The notes under the pieces: generated by a model
Told to the model about the DNA's origin: nothing
What the model saw: the letters and a program-made list of their open reading frames with translations, nothing else
Database searches by the model: none
Part shown: positions 59,389 to 64,000 of the stretch, piece after piece
Layout: every line of letters starts with the position of its first letter
Position numbering within the stretch: the stretch's first letter is position 1
Program-made: the position numbers and the translations under genes
NCBI GenBank assembly: GCA_963716005.1
Contig: OY970285.1
Span: 2,232,001-2,296,000, forward strand
Length of the DNA: 64,000 nt
Origin: CAVRUF01 sp963716005
GTDB lineage: Bacteria > Actinomycetota > Thermoleophilia > Gaiellales > Gaiellaceae
Direction of reading: 5' to 3'

Positions 59389-62192
59389 CTATTCGGCGGC
59401 GAGCCGGCGCAGGACGTACGGGAGGATCCCGCCGGCCTTCAGGTAGTCATGCTCGCGCGGGTGTGTCGAGCCGCACGCGCGCCTTGAACTCGACCTCGGA
59501 TCCGTCGTCGCGAGTCGCGACCACCGTGGCCTCGCGGGCGGCGCCGTCGTCGAGGTCGCGCACGGCGAACGTCTCGCGCCCGGTCAGGCCGAGCGTCTCG
59601 AGGTTCTCGCCGTCGGCGAACTGGAGCGGCAGGATCCCCATCCCGACGAGGTTCGAGCGGTGGATGCGCTCGTAGCTCTCGGCGATCACGACCTTCACGC
59701 CGAGGAGCCGCGGGCCCTTCGCGGCCCAGTCGCTCGACGAGCCCGAGCCGTACTCCTTGCCGGCGATCACCATGAGCGGCACGCCCTCGGCCAGGTAGCG
59801 CTCGGAAGTCTCGTAGATCGTCGCCTCGTCGCCGCTCGGCAGGTGCACCGTCCAGGTTCCCTCGCTGCCCGGGACGAGGAGGTTGCGAAGGCGGACGTTC
59901 GCGAACGTGCCGCGCACCATCACCTCGTGGTTACCGCGCCGTGAGCCGTACGAGTTGAAGTCGCGCCGCTCGACGCCGTGCTCGGTCAGGTACTTGCCCG
60001 CCGGGCTGTCCGGCTTGATCGCGCCCGCCGGGGAGATGTGGTCGGTCGTGACGCTGTCGCCGACCTGGACGAGCACGCGCGCGCCCTCGACGCCGTCGAT
60101 CCGGCCGGGGCCGTCGCCCTCGGAGAAGTACGGCGGAAGCCGAACGTAGGTGGACTCGTCGGCCCAGTCGTACAGCTCGCCCTCGGGAACCGGGAGTGCC
60201 CGCCAGCGCTCGTCGCCCGTGTAGACGTCGGCGTAGGTGCGCCGGAACATCGCCTGCTGCACGGCGTCGGCGACGACGGTCTTGATCTCCTCGGAGCTCG
60301 GCCAGAGGTCGCGCAGATAGACGTCGTTTCCGTCCTTGTCCTGCCCGAGCGGCTCGGTGGTCAGGTCGATGTCGATCCGTCCCGCGAGCGCGAACGCCAC
60401 GACCAGCGGCGGCGATGCCAGATAGTTCGCCTTCACCTCGGGGTGGATGCGCGCCTCGAAGTTCCGGTTCCCGGAAAGCACCGAGGCGACGACGAGGTCG
60501 TTCTCGAGCACGGCCTTCGAGATCGGCTCGGGCAGCGGCCCGGAGTTCCCGATGCAGGTCGTGCAGCCGTAGCCGACGGTCTGGAACCCGAGCGAGTCGA
60601 GGTAGCGCTGGAGATCGGCGCGCTCGTAGTACTCGGTCACTACCTTGGAGCCCGGCGCGAGGCTCGACTTCACCCACGGCTTGCGCTCGAGGCCGAGCTC
60701 GACCGCCTTCTTCGCCACGAGGCCGGCGGCGATCATGACGGACGGGTTCGAGGTGTTCGTGCAGCTCGTGATCGCCGCGATCACGACCGCGCCGTGCTCG
60801 AGCAGACACGGTCTGGCCGTCGTCGAGCGTGACCTCCACGGACACCGGAGCGGGCGCTTCGGCGACCGCGACCGGCGCCGGCGCCGGCTCCTCGACGTGC
60901 TCCTTGCTGCCGGGAGCGGTGTCGGCGGGCGGGTCGCTCGCGGGGAACGAGTCGGCGCTCTCCTTGTCGTGCGAGCCGTTCGCGTACGGGATCCCGAACT
61001 GCTCCATCGCCTCCTCGAAGGAGTTGCGGGTGCGGTCGAGCGGCACGCGGTCCTGAGGGCGACGTGGCCCGGCGAGGCTCGGGACGATGTCGCCGAGGTC
61101 GAGCTCGACGACCTGCGAGTACGTCGGCGTGTCGGTCGGCTCGTGGAAGAGGTTCTGCTCACGGCAGTACGTCTCGACGAGCTCGACCTGCTCCTTCGTG
61201 CGCCCGGTCATCAGCAGGTAGGTGAGCGTCTCGTCGTCCACCGGGAAGAAGCCGCACGTGGCGCCGTACTCGGGCGACATGTTCGCGATCGTGGCGCGGT
61301 CGGCCACGGGGAGCCCGACGAGTCCGGGCCCGAAGTACTCGACGAACTTCCCGACGACGCCGGTCGCGCGCAGGATCTCTGTGACCGTGAGGACGAGATC
61401 GGTTGCGGTCGCGCCCTCGGGCAGCGCGCCGGTGAGCCGGAAGCCGACCACCTGCGGGACGAGCATGGAAACCGGCTCCCCGAGGAGCGCCGCCTCGGCC
61501 TCGATCCCGCCGACGCCCCAGCCGAGCACGCCGAGCCCGTTCACCATCGTGGTGTGCGAGTCGGTGCCGACGAGCGTGTCCGGGAACGCCTGGACGACGC
61601 CGTTCTCCTCGCGGCGCTCGATCACGCGGGCGAGGAACTCGAGGTTCACCTGGTGGCAGATGCCCGTGTTCGGCGGCGCCACCTGGAAGTTGTCGAAGCC
61701 ACGCTGGCCCCAGCGCAGGAAGGCGTAGCGCTCGCCGTTTCGCTCGTAGTCGCGGTCGACGTTCGTGCGGATCGCGAGGCGCGTCGCGAACTCGTCCACC
61801 TGGACGGAGTGGTCGATGATGAGCTCCGCCGGGATCAGCGGGTTGACCTTGGCCGGGTTGCCGCCGCGGTCGAGCATCGCGTCGCGCATGGCGGCGAGGT
61901 CGACGATCGCGGGAACGCCGGTGAAGTCCTGGAGGAGGACGCGTCCCGGCCGGAAGGAGATCTCACGTGAGGGCTCGGCCTTGGGATCCCAGGTCGCGAT
62001 GGCCTCGACGTCGGCGTCGTCACCGTGGCGCAGGACGTTTTCGAGGAGAACGCGCAGCGTGTACGGGAGCCGGTAGATGTCGAACGTCGACTGCAGCGCC
62101 GGGAGGTGGAAGACCTCCGGTTCGCCGTCGGAGACGATGAGCGTCCCCCGAGCCTCGTCGCGCCACCTGGAACCGGCTCCGGCCTGCGTCAT
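59389..62192 (-). pseudogene. acnA: Aconitate hydratase AcnA, frame disrupted twice
   Basis: Joined, the product is 933 residues, normal for AcnA/IRP-type aconitase. Cluster ligands are visible: Cys in AITSCTNTSNPSVM and the CxxC pair in YGCTTCIGNSGP. TDSHTTMVNGLGVLGWGVGG and GSSSDWAAKGPRLL are substrate-site motifs. Frame breaks equal one extra base each at 60804-60807 and at 59453-59459. The second would remove only the terminal HDYLKAGGILPYVLRRL. Before the first break lies an unusual linker of about 50 residues with ADSFPASDPPAD and a Pro/Ala stretch. It is a citric-acid-cycle enzyme. Confidence 0.9.
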
Positions 62193-62312
62193 CTGTCTCC
62201 CTTCGTCGTCGTCTCCTACCTCATTTGTACTTGCCGGGGCTCACCTCGTGTCGGACGCCACCGCTTAACGGTCCCTTAACCGGTCTCAACGGACGGTTCA
62301 ACCCCCCGGGGC

Positions 62313-62318
62313 TATAAC
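62313..62318 (+). promoter_or_regulatory. Candidate -10 element of the HtrA-type protease gene
   Basis: TATAAC lies 7 bases before the GTG start, so transcription should begin at or beside the start codon and give a leaderless mRNA. No good -35 hexamer is seen at normal spacing. Upstream, TTAACGG and TTAACCGG occur close together (62265-62285) and could bind a regulator. Confidence 0.4.
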
Positions 62319-62324
62319 GAGTTC

Positions 62325-63503
62325 GTGCGCGTGAAACTCGTGCCCATCCTGGCGTTGTTCGGCGCCGGACTGGCCGGCGGGGCCCTCGCGATCACAGTGT
62401 TTTCTTCCGTCTGGGGGGTAGGCGGCGGAACGACCACGGTGATCCGCGAGAGCGCCGCTGCCTCGTCCGCGCCCGCGGCCTTCGAGACACCCGGCGACGG
62501 CCCGGGCGGCCTCACCGTGGGCTCGATCTACGACCGCGCCGCGCCGGCCGTCGTCCAGGTGACCTCGAGCGTCGTCACGCAGACCTTCTTCGGAGAGCAG
62601 CGCGGCGAGGCGCTCGGCTCCGGCTTCGTGATCGACAAGGACGGCCACATCGTCACGAACTACCACGTGATCGCCGGCGCCGAAGAGGTCTACGTCAACT
62701 TCTCCCACGAGGACCGGATCAAGGCGACGGTCGTCGGGACCGACCCGCAGACCGATCTCGCGCTCCTGAAGATCGACGCGCACCGGCGTGCGCTCTCACC
62801 GAGCTCGCTGGGGAACTCCGCCGCCGTGAAGGTCGGCGACGAGGTAGTCGCGATCGGCAACCCGTTCGGGCTCGACCGCACGGTCACGGCGGGGATCGTG
62901 AGCGCCGTGCAGCGCCAGATCACTTCGCCGACCAACTATCCGATCGACAAGATCATCCAGACCGACGCCGCCATCAACAAGGGCAACTCGGGCGGCCCGC
63001 TCCTGAACGCCGACGGCGAGGTGATCGGCGTCAACACGCAGATCGCCACCGGCGGCACGGGCGGCGAGGGCAACGTCGGCATCGGCTTCGCCATCCCGAT
63101 CAACACGGTCATGGCCGTCGTCGACGGCCTGATGAAGAACGGCCGCGTCGAGCACGCCTACCTCGGCGTCGAGATGCAGGACGTCACGGAGCAGATCGCG
63201 AACCTCGCGAACCTTCCGGAGTCGGGCGCGATCATCGCGCGCGTCGTTCCCGGAAGCCCCGCCGAGAAGGCCGGGCTCCTCGGCGGCGACCAGAACGTCG
63301 TCGTGGACGGCCAGTCCTACGTCCTCGGCGGCGACGTCGTCACCCTCGCGGACGGCCAGCCCGTCGCCTCCGCAGATGAATTGCGCTCGCTGGTCGGCTC
63401 GCTCGAGCCGGGCGACTCGCTCTCGCTCGAGGTCCGCCGCGGCGACGAGACGATGACCGTCACGGTCAAGCTCACCGCCCAGCCGACCACCGCGCAGCGC
63501 TAG
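62325..63503 (+). CDS. HtrA/DegP-type serine protease with PDZ domain
   Basis: The protein has 392 residues. One N-terminal span (VPILALFGAGLAGGALAITVF) anchors it. The trypsin-like domain shows the triad His114 (TNYHVIAG), Asp144 (QTDLALL) and Ser222 (NKGNSGGPLL). One PDZ domain follows (about 285-380), with YLGVEMQDV and GSPAEKAGLLGGD. It degrades or chaperones misfolded proteins outside the membrane and is often stress-induced. It ends at a hairpin region before the next gene. Confidence 0.92.
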   Translation: MRVKLVPILALFGAGLAGGALAITVFSSVWGVGGGTTTVIRESAAASSAPAAFETPGDGPGGLTVGSIYDRAAPAVVQVTSSVVTQTFFGEQRGEALGSGFVIDKDGHIVTNYHVIAGAEEVYVNFSHEDRIKATVVGTDPQTDLALLKIDAHRRALSPSSLGNSAAVKVGDEVVAIGNPFGLDRTVTAGIVSAVQRQITSPTNYPIDKIIQTDAAINKGNSGGPLLNADGEVIGVNTQIATGGTGGEGNVGIGFAIPINTVMAVVDGLMKNGRVEHAYLGVEMQDVTEQIANLANLPESGAIIARVVPGSPAEKAGLLGGDQNVVVDGQSYVLGGDVVTLADGQPVASADELRSLVGSLEPGDSLSLEVRRGDETMTVTVKLTAQPTTAQR

Positions 63504-63535
63504 AGGAGCTCCTCTCCCCGTCATCTCGGGGGAGC
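63502..63535 (+). terminator. Palindrome and hairpin after the protease gene
   Basis: AGAGGAGCTCCTCT (63502-63515) is a perfect 14-base palindrome starting within the stop codon. It is followed by CCCCG-TCATCT-CGGGG (63516-63531), a second small stem. There is no T-run, so termination efficiency is uncertain. Confidence 0.4.
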
Positions 63536-63555
63536 TGTTGCGTAACACTGCGGCC

Positions 63556-64000
63556 GTGATTCCGCACGCGTTCGGAGCGCGCAAGCCGTTGACGCTCGGC
63601 GTCGAGGAGGAGCTCTTCGTCGTCGATCCCGGCTCGCTTCGCCTCGCGGCGGCGCCGGACGAGCTCTTCGACGGCACGCGGCTCAAGTCCGAGCTCCACC
63701 GCGCGGTCGTTGAGCTGAACACCGGCATCTGCTCGACTCCTGAGGAGGTCGCCGTCGAGCTCGCGGAGCTGCGGGTGGAGGCTCAGGCGCGTGCTGCTTC
63801 GGCCGGCCTTGCCGTTGCGGCCACCTCGACCTGGCCGACCGCGCTCGTGGCCGAGCAGGAGATCACGCCCGAGCCCGGCTACCTCGCCTTCGCGGACTAC
63901 GCGGGCTCAACGGCGCAGCGGCAGGTGTGCTCGGGGCTCCATGTCCATGTCGGGGTCGAGAGCCCCGAGGCGTGCATGGTCGCGCTCGAGTTCGTCCTCC
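63556..64000 (+). CDS. GCS2-type carboxylate-amine ligase (YbdK-like), 3' end outside window
   Basis: The frame opens at GTG 63556 and runs off the window, giving 148 residues of an expected 370 or so. TLGVEEELFVVDP is the N-terminal metal/ATP-site motif of the GCS2/YbdK family, SELHRAVVELNTGIC follows, and SGLHVHVGVESPEA is the next conserved block. The family ligates glutamate to cysteine or other amines. Which amine is used cannot be seen here. Confidence 0.88.
   Translation, partial: MIPHAFGARKPLTLGVEEELFVVDPGSLRLAAAPDELFDGTRLKSELHRAVVELNTGICSTPEEVAVELAELRVEAQARAASAGLAVAATSTWPTALVAEQEITPEPGYLAFADYAGSTAQRQVCSGLHVHVGVESPEACMVALEFVL

Noticed and set aside
1..64000. Insertion sequences, integrases, attachment sites or phage genes
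   Set aside because: No transposase, recombinase or phage structural protein was recognised, and the single tRNA gene is not flanked by an integrase or a duplicated 3' end.

Overview
The window is very GC-rich, nearly gene-saturated DNA with many GTG starts, 4-base ATGA/GTGA stop-start overlaps and a few intergenic promoters. Gene content (CarH-like B12 regulator, AcnA with a Pro/Ala linker, DUF378, GreA, NarL-type two-component pair) and base composition suggest a high-GC actinobacterium. A Thermoleophilia/Gaiellales-type organism is my best guess, but there is no rRNA or marker gene to prove it. No mobile element, phage gene or CRISPR array was seen.

Layout. 1-3.5 kb: two tandem PYROXD2-like FAD oxidoreductases and a Rieske oxygenase alpha subunit. 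3.6-10.2 kb: greA, then a tightly coupled cassette of PqqD-like protein, HPr-kinase-like enzyme, two family-2 glycosyltransferases, FkbM methyltransferase, ABC exporter and nucleotidyltransferase-fold protein. 10.4-19.5 kb: a xylose-type sugar operon (lipoprotein binding protein, ATPase, permease, two Gfo/Idh/MocA dehydrogenases, TIM-barrel isomerase, GlcG-like protein, xylulokinase, SDR). 19.5-23.3 kb: small or secreted proteins, an AT-rich intergenic island, a group-3 sigma factor and a membrane-anchored HicB-like protein. 23.3-35.3 kb: an exopolysaccharide locus (flippase, beta-helix lipoprotein, Wzz/BY-kinase, Wzy-like polymerase, GT4, polysaccharide deacetylase, two FemAB/GNAT-like proteins, initiating sugar transferase). 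35.4-41.2 kb: two-domain cupredoxin protein, FAD oxidoreductase, GAF sensor kinase with response regulator, ZIP transporter. 41.2-47.5 kb: small membrane protein, tRNA-Arg(CCU), two secreted RTX-like repeat proteins flanking an ABC-2 exporter. 47.5-50.2 kb: a CarH-like regulator divergent from a DUF378/unknown/NmrA-like gene group. 50.1-59.4 kb: assorted metabolic genes, including a thiamine-riboswitch-controlled NCS1 permease. 59.4-64 kb: aconitase, HtrA-type protease and the start of a GCS2-type carboxylate-amine ligase.

Two things stand out. First, the PqqD-like protein carries a C-terminal tail that resembles a lasso-peptide leader and ends in serine, directly beside an HPr-kinase-like gene. 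This could be an undescribed self-contained peptide-tagging or glycan-export system. Second, nine otherwise well-conserved genes carry ten frame changes (one at 29.5 kb, nine between 44.2 and 60.8 kb), and every one is equivalent to one extra base. That pattern suggests insertion-type consensus errors rather than independent gene decay, so the 'broken' genes here should be treated as probably intact in the organism.
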